Program-made: the position numbers and the translations under genes
Part shown: positions 1 to 8,489 of the stretch, in pieces
Numbering within the stretch: position 1 is the first letter of the stretch
Layout of the letters: every line of letters starts with the position of its first letter
Assembly (NCBI RefSeq): GCF_030064125.1
Contig: NZ_CP125957.1
Location: 2,480,001-2,544,000, forward strand
Direction: 5' to 3'
Length of the DNA: 64,000 nucleotides
Source of the DNA: Pseudomonas sp. G2-4
GTDB lineage: Bacteria; Pseudomonadota; Gammaproteobacteria; Pseudomonadales; Pseudomonadaceae
Notes under the pieces: model-generated
Told to the model about the DNA's origin: nothing
Seen by the model: the letters and a program-made list of their open reading frames with translations, nothing else
Databases searched by the model: none

Positions 1-184
1 ACAGCGTGAGCCCCAGCGACGCGGTGGTGACGTGAAACAGGATACCCAGGCCAGACGACAGGCCCGACACGAGGGCAGCCAGGCGACCCTGGCTGAGCCC
101 GCGTCCTATCGCCAGCAAATTGTCAGGGCCTGGAGAGAGGACCAGCAGCACGCAAGCTGTGGTGTAGGTGAACCAGATATCCAT
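1..184 (-). CDS. LysE/RhtB-family exporter, N-terminal part (truncated by window edge)
   Basis: The minus strand from the ATG at 184 reads MDIWFTYTTACVLLVLSPGP and continues open to base 1. A first hydrophobic helix is followed by the SPGPDN motif and a Gly/Leu-rich second helix, as in the LysE/RhtB amino-acid and homoserine-lactone exporter family of the inner membrane. Only about 61 of the usual 205 or so residues are present. It lies just downstream of and co-directional with the LuxR gene, 39 bases apart, so co-transcription is possible. Family identity is seen in the sequence; the substrate is unknown. Confidence 0.8.
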   Translation of the reverse strand, partial: MDIWFTYTTACVLLVLSPGPDNLLAIGRGLSQGRLAALVSGLSSGLGILFHVTTASLGLTL

Positions 185-223
185 TGGAAACACGGTGACG
201 CTCCCTGTGAGGTAGGTGTGGGG

Positions 224-937
224 TCAACTGATGATGCCCAGAACGGCTGCCCTGACCACCGCTGCGGTTTTGTTAGTGGCGCCGAGCTTGCCCACGGCGT
301 TCTTCACATGGAATTTGACGGTGTCGAAGGAGATGGCCAGGATCTGCGCGATCTCTTCCTGCGTCTTGCCATCGGCCGTCCAACGTAGCACCTCGATTTC
401 CCGTGCGGTCAGCCGGTAATGCTGGGCCTGGTGTGACGGGGTGATCAGCAGCCTTTCCATCACTGGCGCGATAGTCTCGGCGAGCCAGCGCATCTTGAGT
501 TCCTTGGCATTGAGTTCGGCCACATCCAGCGTAGAGCTGCTGCGGGCGAGCGTCAGCATGCTCTGGTGGCGCGAGGCATTGGTACGCGAGCAGGCCCAGC
601 CGTATCTCAGGCCTGCGGCGCGAGCTTCTTCCCAGAACTGCGGCATCTTGCGCAGGAGTTCTCCCTGCCACAAAAAGGGTGTGGTGCAGGCGCGCGCGCG
701 CTGTACTGAAGGGTCGACAAGCAGGAAATCGGCGTCGCTGTAGCGGCGTTGCCAGGTGCTCGAGAAATTGCAGCGCATCTGCATGATGGGGTTGGAAAAA
801 GGCAGGGCTGTGCAGATACCGAACGAAAACCATTCGAAATCCAACTCCCAGGCAACACGTTGAACGCCGTTCACCAAGTCCTGCTCATCTTTGACCGAGC
901 TTGTCCATGCCAGCAGGTTTTCGAGCCAAGTACGCAT
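224..937 (-). CDS. LuxR-type quorum-sensing regulator 1
   Basis: The protein has 237 residues, the normal size for AHL-responsive LuxR regulators. The N-terminal autoinducer-binding domain (about 15-160) keeps the signature residues W..RY (57/61 equivalents), the DP pair in LLVDPSV, the W in TPFLW and the glycine in AAGLRYG. The C-terminal helix-turn-helix (about 172-235) starts LTAREIEVLRWTADGKT and has the usual HVKNAVGKLGATNKT recognition helix. The ATG at 937 has a GGAG ribosome site; an upstream in-frame start at 1054 is less likely. It is divergent from trpC, and a phz-box-like palindrome lies between them. I infer that it binds the signal made by LuxI at 24076 and controls the operon starting at 1204. 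Confidence 0.9.
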   Translation of the reverse strand: MRTWLENLLAWTSSVKDEQDLVNGVQRVAWELDFEWFSFGICTALPFSNPIMQMRCNFSSTWQRRYSDADFLLVDPSVQRARACTTPFLWQGELLRKMPQFWEEARAAGLRYGWACSRTNASRHQSMLTLARSSSTLDVAELNAKELKMRWLAETIAPVMERLLITPSHQAQHYRLTAREIEVLRWTADGKTQEEIAQILAISFDTVKFHVKNAVGKLGATNKTAAVVRAAVLGIIS

Positions 938-1203
938 CGAATCTCCATTTCCGGATGCCGTTTCCCGACGTTTGTTATACCCCAGTGAAATCCCCTTGGA
1001 AAGCCTGCAGGGCCAGTGCCATCGCATGTCGGTGCGGTCCATCGCCGATGGCATCCTGGCGCCTGCCTACCCCATTGGGTAGGTGGTTTTAAACCTTCAC
1101 GGCCATTAGGTTTGCTCCTCGCCGGCTGGCAGAGGAACCGCTCACTGCTTCTCTGCAGCCTTGTTACCGGCGTTATCCCAAACTCATTGATGGTGGTCGT
1201 TCC
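938..1203. promoter_or_regulatory. Divergent luxR1/trpC control region
   Basis: This 266-base spacer separates the minus-strand luxR1 from the plus-strand trpC operon. It holds the lux-box-like palindrome at 1066-1083, a 6-bp inverted pair AAACCT/AGGTTT (1091-1096, 1108-1113) and a GCAGAG/CTCTGC pair (1129-1134, 1151-1156) in the probable trpC leader. I looked for a Trp-rich leader peptide that would mark classical attenuation and found none. Confidence 0.55.
1066..1083. promoter_or_regulatory. lux/phz-box-like palindrome
   Basis: CCTACCC-CATT-GGGTAGG is a perfect 7-bp dyad with a 4-base spacer. It fits the CT-N12-AG rule of las/rhl/phz boxes, and its half sites CTAC-N8-GTAG equal those of the published phz box (ACTACAAGATCTGGTAGT). 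It is centred about 129 bases before trpC and about 137 before luxR1. With the box at the usual position just upstream of -35, a start site near 1117 would give an 87-base leader for trpC. The dyad is seen directly; its role as LuxR1 operator is inferred. Confidence 0.65.
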
Positions 1204-1992
1204 ATGCTCGAAGAGATTGTCAGATACAAAGTCCAGGAAACGGCTCAACGCAAGCAGGCGCATGGTATCGATGCCCTGCTCAAGCGGATTCGTGACGCAC
1301 GAGCGCCCCGTCACTTTGCCGGTGCCTTGGCAGGCGAGGGAATCTCGCTCATTGCCGAAGCCAAGTACCGTTCGCCGTCCAAGGGCGTGCTGCGTGCTGA
1401 CTATGATCCACTCCAGTTGGCGATGGCGTACCAGGCCGGGGGCGCCAGTGCCCTGTCGGTTATCGCCGACAGTCGGTTCTTTGGTAATGCGCCCCATGTC
1501 GTTGGCATGCTGGCCAACCATCCTCAAATCACCTTGCCGGTGATGTACAAGGACTTCATCGTCGATGAGTACCAAGTCTACGAGGCGCGGGCACTGGGCG
1601 CCGACGCGGTGTTGATGATCGTCCGCTGCCTGCCGCCCGGCAGCCTTGCGAGGTTGCATGCCTTGGCGAACCAGCTGGGGCTGGATGTATTGGTGGAGAC
1701 TTTTAACGAGGCGGACATCGACCAGGCGCTATCGGTCGACGCGTCGATAGTAGGTATCAACAATCGCGACCTCGATACCTTCAAGGTCGACTTCGACCGC
1801 TCCGCCCAATTGTTCGAGTGTCTGCCTGCTTCGGTTATCGCCGTGGCGGAAAGCGGTGTTGCCGGTCATCAGGACATGCAGTTGGTAGAACGCATCGGCT
1901 TTGCCGCCGCGCTGGTGGGGGAACGTCTGCTAACAGCTGCTGACCCTTGCCTGGAGAGCCGTCGGCTGCTGGGCGCGGATGAGGCTGTATGA
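1204..1992 (+). CDS. trpC: Indole-3-glycerol-phosphate synthase
   Basis: This 262-residue TIM barrel converts CdRP to indole-3-glycerol phosphate. Catalytic and phosphate-binding motifs are present: the Lys and SPSKG of EAKYRSPSKG (near 55), the Lys of YKDFIVDEYQ (near 119), E in LVETFNEAD, GINNRDLDTF and VAESGV. It is monofunctional, with trpF encoded separately downstream. It is the first gene of the 14-gene operon, preceded by the lux-box-like palindrome, and overlaps the next gene by ATGA. Pseudomonads normally carry trpC with trpG and trpD as a housekeeping block, so this copy in an accessory operon is probably a second, specialised trpC. Confidence 0.93.
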   Translation: MLEEIVRYKVQETAQRKQAHGIDALLKRIRDARAPRHFAGALAGEGISLIAEAKYRSPSKGVLRADYDPLQLAMAYQAGGASALSVIADSRFFGNAPHVVGMLANHPQITLPVMYKDFIVDEYQVYEARALGADAVLMIVRCLPPGSLARLHALANQLGLDVLVETFNEADIDQALSVDASIVGINNRDLDTFKVDFDRSAQLFECLPASVIAVAESGVAGHQDMQLVERIGFAAALVGERLLTAADPCLESRRLLGADEAV

Positions 1993-3044
1993 CGATGCTG
2001 CGCTCAATCATCCTCGGCTTCGGTCACTGCGGGAGAAACCTGCATCTGGCCAGCCTGCGCTCATTGCATCGGCAGGGCTGCCTGCCCGATGTCGAGACCA
2101 CCATCACGGTCGTGGACCCTGAGCTGGGCGGTGGGTTGGTCGATGGCCTGGTGATGCAGCGCTGTCTACCCGAGGCGTCGGCACTGCAGGGCAGGGTAGG
2201 TGTCGTGCACATCTGTACGCCACCTGCCCTGCACTTGCGTCATGTGCACGAGGCGCTTATGGCCGGTTTCAGATACATCATCATTGAGAAACCCATGGTG
2301 ATGAACCTGGCCGAGGCCCAGGCACTGCGTTCCATGGAGCAACAATATGATGCGCAGATTCTGGTGGTTTCGGTGTGGGGCCACAGTCAGTTGATTCCAC
2401 GGCTCACCCGGTGGCTGGAAGCCAGTGAACAGCCGCTTCGCAGTGTGCACATCATCCATGACAAGCCTCGCTTTTCGCGCTCTTTCACCCGCCATGGCGA
2501 ACACCTGTTCGACATTGAAATGCCGCATCAAGTCAGCCTGGCGTTGCTGTTCGCCGGTGCTCCGGCGTCCGGGTTTCACGCGCACACCGAAGATCTGCGC
2601 GTCGAAGGCAAGCTGCGCCAGGCCATGAAGGCGGGCAGCATCGGCTGGCACGATGAGCAGGGCATCGAGGTGCTGCTCGAATCGGATCTTGCCAGTCCGA
2701 TCCGCCAACGCAGTGTGCGCCTGCAACTGGAAAGTGGCGAATGCTGCGAAGGCTTTTTCCCCGTAGGTGCCGACGACAGCTACGCACAGCTCAGATGCGA
2801 CACCGAGCACAGTGGCAGTAGCGCTCACCAGATCTTCGCTGACGAGCCCCTGACCACCTGTGTGGGCGAGTACTACCGCTATTTCCGGAACCACCTGCAG
2901 GGTTACGGCGGCGATATGCCTCGCAGCGGCACGGTGGCGTTCAACCAGCAGGTTGTCGAACTGCTGGAGCAGGCCCGCGGCGTTGCATCTGCCAGCGCAT
3001 TGGCGTCGATCAATATGCATATGGCCAAGGAGGCCGTTCGATGA
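1989..3044 (+). CDS. Gfo/Idh/MocA-family oxidoreductase (first copy)
   Basis: The 351-residue protein has an N-terminal Rossmann fold with the nucleotide loop GFGHCGRNLH, then IIIEKPMVMNLAEAQ carrying the family EKP motif (Lys catalytic), and a longer C-terminal alpha/beta domain. The family oxidises or reduces hydroxyl/keto groups of sugars, sugar nucleotides or inositols with NAD(P). Start and stop are both ATGA overlaps with trpC and the following aminotransferase, showing tight translational coupling. Pairing with a DegT enzyme suggests it makes the 3-keto (or inosose) substrate for amination. The exact substrate cannot be read from sequence. Confidence 0.85.
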   Translation: MTMLRSIILGFGHCGRNLHLASLRSLHRQGCLPDVETTITVVDPELGGGLVDGLVMQRCLPEASALQGRVGVVHICTPPALHLRHVHEALMAGFRYIIIEKPMVMNLAEAQALRSMEQQYDAQILVVSVWGHSQLIPRLTRWLEASEQPLRSVHIIHDKPRFSRSFTRHGEHLFDIEMPHQVSLALLFAGAPASGFHAHTEDLRVEGKLRQAMKAGSIGWHDEQGIEVLLESDLASPIRQRSVRLQLESGECCEGFFPVGADDSYAQLRCDTEHSGSSAHQIFADEPLTTCVGEYYRYFRNHLQGYGGDMPRSGTVAFNQQVVELLEQARGVASASALASINMHMAKEAVR

Positions 3045-4174
3045 GTGTTCCGTTTTTCCAGATCACCGAAGGATTCACCCGCGCCTTGCCGCTGCTGGAG
3101 GAGGGGCTGGCGGAGTTTCATCGACAGTCCGGCTGGGTCAATGACCAACAGGTGCGGGCTTTTGAGCAGGCTATCGCCACTTATACCGGCGCGCCCCATG
3201 CTATCGCTACCGGCAACGCTACCGATTCGCTGATCATCTGTCTGATGGCGTTGGGCATCGGCCCGGGTGATGAAGTCATCGTGCCTTGCTACAGCTTCTT
3301 CGCTTCGGTCTCCTGCATCCTGCAAGTGGGGGCGACGCCGGTGTTCGTCGATATCGAACCTGGCAGCTACGCAATTGACTGCTCCCTGATCGAAGCCTGC
3401 ATCACCCGGCGTACCCGAGCCATCATGCCAGTCCATCTGTTCAGGCAAATGGCCGAAATGGACGCGTTGATGGACATCGCCTGCCGACATGGGCTGAAGG
3501 TTGTCGAGGACAGCGCCGAAGGAATCGGAATGCGCTGGAACGACAGGCATGCCGGGCTGATCGGGGACCTTGGCGTACTGTCGTTCTTCCCCACCAAGAC
3601 CTTGGGTGCGCTCGGCGATGCCGGAATGGTCCTGACCCGCGATGCGGACCTGGCCAGGCGGGTGCGACAGATCCTCGACAATGGCCGTGATGCCAGCGGC
3701 CTGGCGCAGTGCCTGGGCTACAACAGCCGAATGGACGACCTGCAGGCCCTATGGCTGAGGGCGCGCTTGCCCGAGCTGGACCAGGAGATCGAACGACGTG
3801 CCGCGCTTCGCGATGCCTACGATTTGCACCTGGGGCCCTTGGGTGAATACCTGCAGGTGCCGGTCACGTTGCCTCGGACAGCGCGCCAGCGATGCGTCGA
3901 CTATGTCTACCTGATCGAGGCGCAGAACCGTGACGGCCTGGCCGAGCATCTCGCTGCGCGCGGGATTGGCGTCGAGGCCTACTACCCGCTGCCGCTGCAC
4001 CTGCAGCCGGTGTGCGCCGGGCCAACCCATGCCGAGGGTCGCTTTCCGGTCGCCGAGCGGGCCGCGACCCGGGCGTTGGGCCTTCCTCTCTATGCCGATC
4101 TGACTGCGTCAGATATTGCCAGCGTGTGCCAGGCGATCACCGAGTTCTATGCCGCTGCCGGAGCCCAGTCATGA
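3041..4174 (+). CDS. DegT/DnrJ/EryC1-family sugar aminotransferase (first copy)
   Basis: This 377-residue fold-type I PLP enzyme transfers an amino group, usually from Glu or Gln, to a keto-sugar or inosose. Visible are the substrate loop ATGNATDSLIICL, the DSAEGIG acidic motif and the PLP lysine in SFFPTKTLGALGDAG, followed by LGYNSRMDDLQA. It overlaps the preceding Gfo/Idh gene and the next DegT gene by ATGA. Together with the upstream dehydrogenase it resembles two-step oxidise-then-aminate modules such as WbpB/WbpE or NtdC/NtdA. The position and sugar are not determinable. Confidence 0.88.
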   Translation: MSVPFFQITEGFTRALPLLEEGLAEFHRQSGWVNDQQVRAFEQAIATYTGAPHAIATGNATDSLIICLMALGIGPGDEVIVPCYSFFASVSCILQVGATPVFVDIEPGSYAIDCSLIEACITRRTRAIMPVHLFRQMAEMDALMDIACRHGLKVVEDSAEGIGMRWNDRHAGLIGDLGVLSFFPTKTLGALGDAGMVLTRDADLARRVRQILDNGRDASGLAQCLGYNSRMDDLQALWLRARLPELDQEIERRAALRDAYDLHLGPLGEYLQVPVTLPRTARQRCVDYVYLIEAQNRDGLAEHLAARGIGVEAYYPLPLHLQPVCAGPTHAEGRFPVAERAATRALGLPLYADLTASDIASVCQAITEFYAAAGAQS

Positions 4175-5286
4175 TCAAGTACCAGGATTTCCAACGCCGT
4201 TATCCCAATGCGCAGACACAGATACTCGAGATTCTCGCTGCCCGGGTCCAACAAGGCGATTTCATTCTCAAGCAGCAGGTTCAGGATTTCGAGCAAGCCC
4301 TGGCGGCCAAGGTCGGTGCGCGCCACGCTGTCTGTGTAAGTTCTGCGACCTCCGGCCTGACCCTGTCGCTGATTGCATCCGGTATTGGGCCGGGAGATGA
4401 GGTCATAACACCTGCTTTTTGCTACGTATCGGCCGCCTCATCCATTGTGCAGGCGGGTGCTACACCGATATTCGTGGACGTTGCCCCCCACAGCGGCGTG
4501 CTCGAGGCCGAGGCCGTCGTCCGCGCCTTGACCCCCCGGACGCGGGCGGTATTGGTCGCCCACCTGTTCAGCGGCCTGGCTGACATTGATGCGTTGCGTG
4601 AGGCATTGCCCGAGGATGTCCTGATTCTCGAGGACAGTGCCACCGCATTCGGGGCGCGCCTGCGCGGCCGTCATGCCGGCACACTCGGTGACATTGGCGT
4701 GTACTCATTCTTTGCGGCCAAACCCTTGGGCGGTATCGGCGATGGTGGCGCGGTGATTACTGACGACGACCAGGTGGCGGGAGCCGTCCGGATGCTGCGC
4801 AATCATGGGCAGGACGGCCGTCGGCGTTTCTACCACCAGCGCTTGGGATACAACAGCCGCATGGATGAGACCAATGCCGCCTGGCTGCAGGCCCGGTTGC
4901 GGGAAAACGACTTGCACCTGGCCCGCAAGCAGGCCATTGCAAAGGCCTACGACGAAGCCATCGAAGCCAGCGACGGCGTGTTGCTCGGCCAGCATCGCGG
5001 TACCCCGGATTTCTCCCCTCACGCCTATGTCGTGCGCAGTGCAGAGCGTGAGCGGCTGGCCAGGCATCTCACCGCGCGCGGTATCCAGACCCGCGTGCAT
5101 TTTCCTGTGCCCTTGCCTGAGCAGCCGGCGTTTGTCCAATGGTCCGCAGGGCCGGCGCACTACCCCAATGCGCGTCTGCTGGGCAAGCAATGCCTGGCAT
5201 TGCCCCTGTGCTCCGGCATGAGCGACGGGCAGGTCTCGCGCGTCATCGAGGCGTTGAAGGAGTTCAGCCATGCCGAGGTCATTTAA
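4171..5286 (+). CDS. DegT/DnrJ/EryC1-family sugar aminotransferase (second copy)
   Basis: The 371-residue protein is a paralogue of the preceding gene with the same family landmarks: SSATSGLTLSL, EDSATAFGARLRGRHAGTLG, the PLP lysine in SFFAAKPLGGIGDGGAV and LGYNSRMDETNAAWL. A longer in-frame reading starts at 4012, but the ATG at 4171 overlapping the previous stop (ATGA) fits the family N-terminus and is preferred. Two clearly diverged DegT enzymes in tandem suggest two amination events or two different substrates rather than a recent duplication. The remaining assignment is inference. Confidence 0.88.
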   Translation: MIKYQDFQRRYPNAQTQILEILAARVQQGDFILKQQVQDFEQALAAKVGARHAVCVSSATSGLTLSLIASGIGPGDEVITPAFCYVSAASSIVQAGATPIFVDVAPHSGVLEAEAVVRALTPRTRAVLVAHLFSGLADIDALREALPEDVLILEDSATAFGARLRGRHAGTLGDIGVYSFFAAKPLGGIGDGGAVITDDDQVAGAVRMLRNHGQDGRRRFYHQRLGYNSRMDETNAAWLQARLRENDLHLARKQAIAKAYDEAIEASDGVLLGQHRGTPDFSPHAYVVRSAERERLARHLTARGIQTRVHFPVPLPEQPAFVQWSAGPAHYPNARLLGKQCLALPLCSGMSDGQVSRVIEALKEFSHAEVI

Positions 5287-6139
5287 GCTCACGGGAATCG
5301 CCGATGAAGGCTGCGCGTCCTTGGCCGAGCAGGTGGCGTGCCACGCTGAACTGGGCTGGCGACATCTCGAGCTGCGCAGTGTCGACAGCGTGCCGCTGGC
5401 CAACCTGTCGGAACGATCACGCGTATCGATGTGCGATTCGCTGCTCGCACAGCCCATGGACGTGGTGGTCCTGGCCTCACAGATCGGCAATTGGGGCAGC
5501 AGGATCGATACCGACTGGCAGACTGACCGGGCCGAATTGCAATGCCTGTTACAGATGGCCGGGCGCCTGGGGACGCGGATGATCCGAGTCATGTCCTACC
5601 CCAATTGTGGCTGGGAAGAGGCCCGCTGGCGGCATGCGGTCATTGAGCGATTCAAGCGTCTGGTGGAAGTGGCCGAAGACGCCGACGTCGTGCTGATACA
5701 CGAGAACTGTGCCGGATGGGCCGGCCAGGGCGCCGAGCAGACCCTGCAGTTGCTCGATGCCGTTGGCTCGGATCACTTGAAGCTGTTGTTCGATATCGGC
5801 AATGGCCTGAGTTATGGCTATGACGCCTTGTCGTTCCTGCGCCAAGTTCTCCCGCACGTGGCGCATGTGCATCTTAAGGATGGCTGCCGGGAAGTGGACG
5901 AAGTGCACTACACCTTCCCCGGGGAAGGCCAGGTGCGGGCCAAAGACTGCATCAATCTGCTGCTGGACAAGGGTTACAACGGCTGGTTTTCGATCGAGCC
6001 GCACCTGTGCCTGATCCCGCACCTCAGACAGTCGGCCACGGATCCGCATCGACAACGGCAGACCTATCAGGCCTATGCCGGGCATGCACGGGACCTGCTG
6101 CGATCCTGCCAGGAGGCGAAACATGCTGTTCACGGATAA
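5270..6139 (+). CDS. Sugar phosphate isomerase/epimerase-like TIM-barrel protein
   Basis: The protein has 289 residues. It matches the xylose-isomerase-like TIM-barrel (AP-endonuclease 2) superfamily: LIHENCAGW, LLFDIGNGLSYGYDALSFLRQV, HVHLKDG and a late FSIEPHL supply the Glu/Asp/His/Glu metal site typical of IolE, IolI and hydroxypyruvate isomerases. It overlaps the preceding gene by 17 bases and the M20 gene by 17. IolE/IolI relatives occur with Gfo/Idh enzymes in inositol pathways, which makes an inosose or keto-sugar substrate plausible. The reaction itself is unknown. Confidence 0.8.
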   Translation: MPRSFKLTGIADEGCASLAEQVACHAELGWRHLELRSVDSVPLANLSERSRVSMCDSLLAQPMDVVVLASQIGNWGSRIDTDWQTDRAELQCLLQMAGRLGTRMIRVMSYPNCGWEEARWRHAVIERFKRLVEVAEDADVVLIHENCAGWAGQGAEQTLQLLDAVGSDHLKLLFDIGNGLSYGYDALSFLRQVLPHVAHVHLKDGCREVDEVHYTFPGEGQVRAKDCINLLLDKGYNGWFSIEPHLCLIPHLRQSATDPHRQRQTYQAYAGHARDLLRSCQEAKHAVHG

Positions 6140-7397
6140 ATACGTAGACCGGCTTGAGCAACTGCTGTGCATCGACACGGTGACCCCGATGGAGACCGGC
6201 CAGCCCTCGTGCATCGCGCAGGCCAATACGCTCTTCGCCCAGTGGGCGCAGACAGTGGGCATGCGCGAGGTGTTCAACGGTCCTGGTGCCTTGCCCGATG
6301 AGGCGCGAGTGCCGGTGTCGGTGCAGCGCCGGATGAACGAGGCGCCGCAGTTCCTGGCTTGGCAGCCCCATAGCGTCCTGGAGATCGGTAACGGACCACG
6401 GGAACGTACGGTCATGTTCAATTTCCACATGGACACTGTGTCACCTCATCTGCCTGTGCAGGTAGTCGACGGCTGCGTACAGGGCCGCGGTGCGGTGGAC
6501 AATAAGGGGCCAGGCCTGGCGGTGCTGGCAGCGCTGGAGGCCTTGCAGATGCAAGAGCCGCAGGTGCTGGACGATATCCGCGTGCTGATCCAAGTGGTCG
6601 CCGGTGAAGAAGGGGGCGCCATGGGCGTCTATGGGACCCGCTACCTGTGCGAGCAAGGCTACCTGGGCTGCCTGAACATCTTCGTGGAGCCGACAGGCCC
6701 CGGTTACTTCGATGCCTCTACCACCTCGATGACGTACGAAGTACGGATGGACGGCAGGGATTCGACCGACGACTTTCCGCAACAGGGCGACAATGCTTCG
6801 CTGGTTCTGGGTTTCATCGCTCAGGCCATGGCTACCCAGTTGGCAGAGCCGTTGCACGCGCTGCAGGTGAAGATGACCCTGGCCGGTCTGCATACCGGCA
6901 TGCACCACAACCGGGTTTACGGTAACGGGCACTGTCTCTTCAATTTTGCCTATCGCAGCGCCGCTCAGGCGCGCGATGCCGAAGTGTTGGTCGAGCAAGC
7001 GTTCGACCAGGCGTTGCAGCAGTGCGGCTCACGTTTCGCCCAAAGCCCGCCATTCCTCATGACTGTCGAACGCCTGCGCACCACCTGCAGCGCTCGTTGG
7101 CTCAAGCACGGCTTGCCGGTCCTGAACAACCACCATGTGGCCTTGCAGCGCCTGTTGGGCGAGGCCGGCATCGTGCCGAACCCGGATGCCGAACAGGCCT
7201 TCACCTGCGATGCGATGTGGGCTCAGGGCGACGGCGCCTACAGCGTCGTCTGGGGGCCGGGCTCACTGGCCGACAACGGTGCGCACACCTGCCGTGAATA
7301 CGTTTCGATCAATGACCTGGACACCTTTGCAGTTGATGTAAAGCGGCTGCTACGCCGCTTTGCCGAGCCGATCGCAAACACTCTCAAGCAAGGATAA
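6123..7397 (+). CDS. M20-family metallopeptidase/deacylase
   Basis: This 424-residue cytosolic zinc hydrolase has NFHMDTVSPHLP (H-x-D ligand motif), QGRGAVDNKGPGLAV (metal-bridging Asp), VVAGEEGGAMG (general-base Glu pair) and a late NGAHTCREYV carrying the last ligand His. The middle LHTGMHHNRVYG lies in the lid domain. The start at 6123 is set by the AGGAGGCGAA ribosome site; an upstream in-frame start at 6075 is disfavoured. Family members remove N-acyl groups (ArgE, DapE) or cleave dipeptides, so a deacetylation or deprotection step in the cluster is a reasonable guess. Confidence 0.85.
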   Translation: MLFTDKYVDRLEQLLCIDTVTPMETGQPSCIAQANTLFAQWAQTVGMREVFNGPGALPDEARVPVSVQRRMNEAPQFLAWQPHSVLEIGNGPRERTVMFNFHMDTVSPHLPVQVVDGCVQGRGAVDNKGPGLAVLAALEALQMQEPQVLDDIRVLIQVVAGEEGGAMGVYGTRYLCEQGYLGCLNIFVEPTGPGYFDASTTSMTYEVRMDGRDSTDDFPQQGDNASLVLGFIAQAMATQLAEPLHALQVKMTLAGLHTGMHHNRVYGNGHCLFNFAYRSAAQARDAEVLVEQAFDQALQQCGSRFAQSPPFLMTVERLRTTCSARWLKHGLPVLNNHHVALQRLLGEAGIVPNPDAEQAFTCDAMWAQGDGAYSVVWGPGSLADNGAHTCREYVSINDLDTFAVDVKRLLRRFAEPIANTLKQG

Positions 7398-7403
7398 AAC
7401 GCT

Positions 7404-8489
7404 ATGGATTTCTTCTGCATTGCAGCCAACGAGCTGCATGGGTTCACTGTGGCTGCCCTTAAGGCAGCCGGGTTCACCGCATCCCAGGCCCAGAAGGCGG
7501 CGCCCGTGTTATTGCATGCCGATCTGAACGGCCACGATACCCATGGCATCGCCAACCTGGTCAATGTCTATATCGCCGGTGCCCGGAGCGGTGAAATCAA
7601 CCTGGCCGCCAGCGGCCAGTGGATCAGCGACCAAGGGGCCTGCGCCACCCTTGATGCCGACGGCGGGCTGGGACTGTTGGCGGGACAGCAGGCCATGGAA
7701 CGGGCCATCGACAAGGCCCGGGACTTTGGGATTGGCTGTGCGGTGGTGCGCAACAGTTCGCACTTCGGCGCGGCAGGTTTCTACGCCAGCATGGCCCTGG
7801 AACACGGCATGATCGGCATGGCCATGACCAACCTGGGTCGTGAGCCCGTCGCTCATCCGCTGGGCAGTATGGCGCCCTTGATGGGGACGAACCCGATCAG
7901 CCTGGCGGCTCCGGTGGCTGCTATGCCAGCGCCATTCCTGTTGGACATGAGCACGACGGTCTGCGCCAGCGGCAAGATCAAACAGGCCATTCGACGCCAG
8001 CAAACCATTCCCACCGGCTGGCTTCACGATGCCGAAGGCCGCGAGGTTAGCGATCCTGGAGCGTACCTGGACGGCAGCGCGATGTTGCCGATGCTCGGCG
8101 GGGCTTACGCGGAGCAGGGCGGACACAAGGGCTTGGGCCTTGGGATGATGGTCGAGATCCTGTGTGGGGTGCTCAGTGGTGCCCAGACCGGTGCGGACCT
8201 TGGCAACCCGGGGCGCAATAGCATCGGCCACTTCTTCCTGGCCCTGTCCCCCGAAGCCTTTGGTGCTGGCGAAGGTTTCCGCTCGTCGATGGACCGATTG
8301 CTCCAATACATCACGCAGGCGCCTGTGCATCCGGCGTTCGACCCGCTGAGCTATCCCGGCGCGCCTGACCTGAGGGTGCGTACAGAACGCCTGGCACAGG
8401 GCATTCCCGTCGATGCCGCACTGTTGGAGCAGCTCGACAGCATCGCGGGACAACTCGGTATTTCCCGAATCACGAGGACAGTGGCATGA
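7404..8489 (+). CDS. Ldh2/malate dehydrogenase-type NAD(P)-dependent oxidoreductase
   Basis: The 361-residue protein matches the Ldh2 family, which is unrelated to Rossmann dehydrogenases and includes malate, ureidoglycolate, 2,3-diketo-L-gulonate and piperideine-2-carboxylate reductases. NGHDTHGIANLVNVYI carries the catalytic His. NSSHFGAAGFYASMALEHGMIGMAMTN and GTNPISLAAP form the cofactor site, and the C-terminal region has GGHKGLGLGMMVEILCGVLSG. It follows the M20 gene by 6 bases and overlaps the next gene by ATGA. It probably reduces a 2-keto acid or imine carboxylate, fitting a pathway with an alpha-keto or uronic intermediate. Substrate is unknown. Confidence 0.87.
   Translation: MDFFCIAANELHGFTVAALKAAGFTASQAQKAAPVLLHADLNGHDTHGIANLVNVYIAGARSGEINLAASGQWISDQGACATLDADGGLGLLAGQQAMERAIDKARDFGIGCAVVRNSSHFGAAGFYASMALEHGMIGMAMTNLGREPVAHPLGSMAPLMGTNPISLAAPVAAMPAPFLLDMSTTVCASGKIKQAIRRQQTIPTGWLHDAEGREVSDPGAYLDGSAMLPMLGGAYAEQGGHKGLGLGMMVEILCGVLSGAQTGADLGNPGRNSIGHFFLALSPEAFGAGEGFRSSMDRLLQYITQAPVHPAFDPLSYPGAPDLRVRTERLAQGIPVDAALLEQLDSIAGQLGISRITRTVA

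Noticed and set aside
938..1203. Trp attenuator leader before trpC
   Set aside because: No short reading frame with consecutive Trp codons and no terminator/antiterminator pair with a T-run was found; the inverted repeats fit operators or leader hairpins better.
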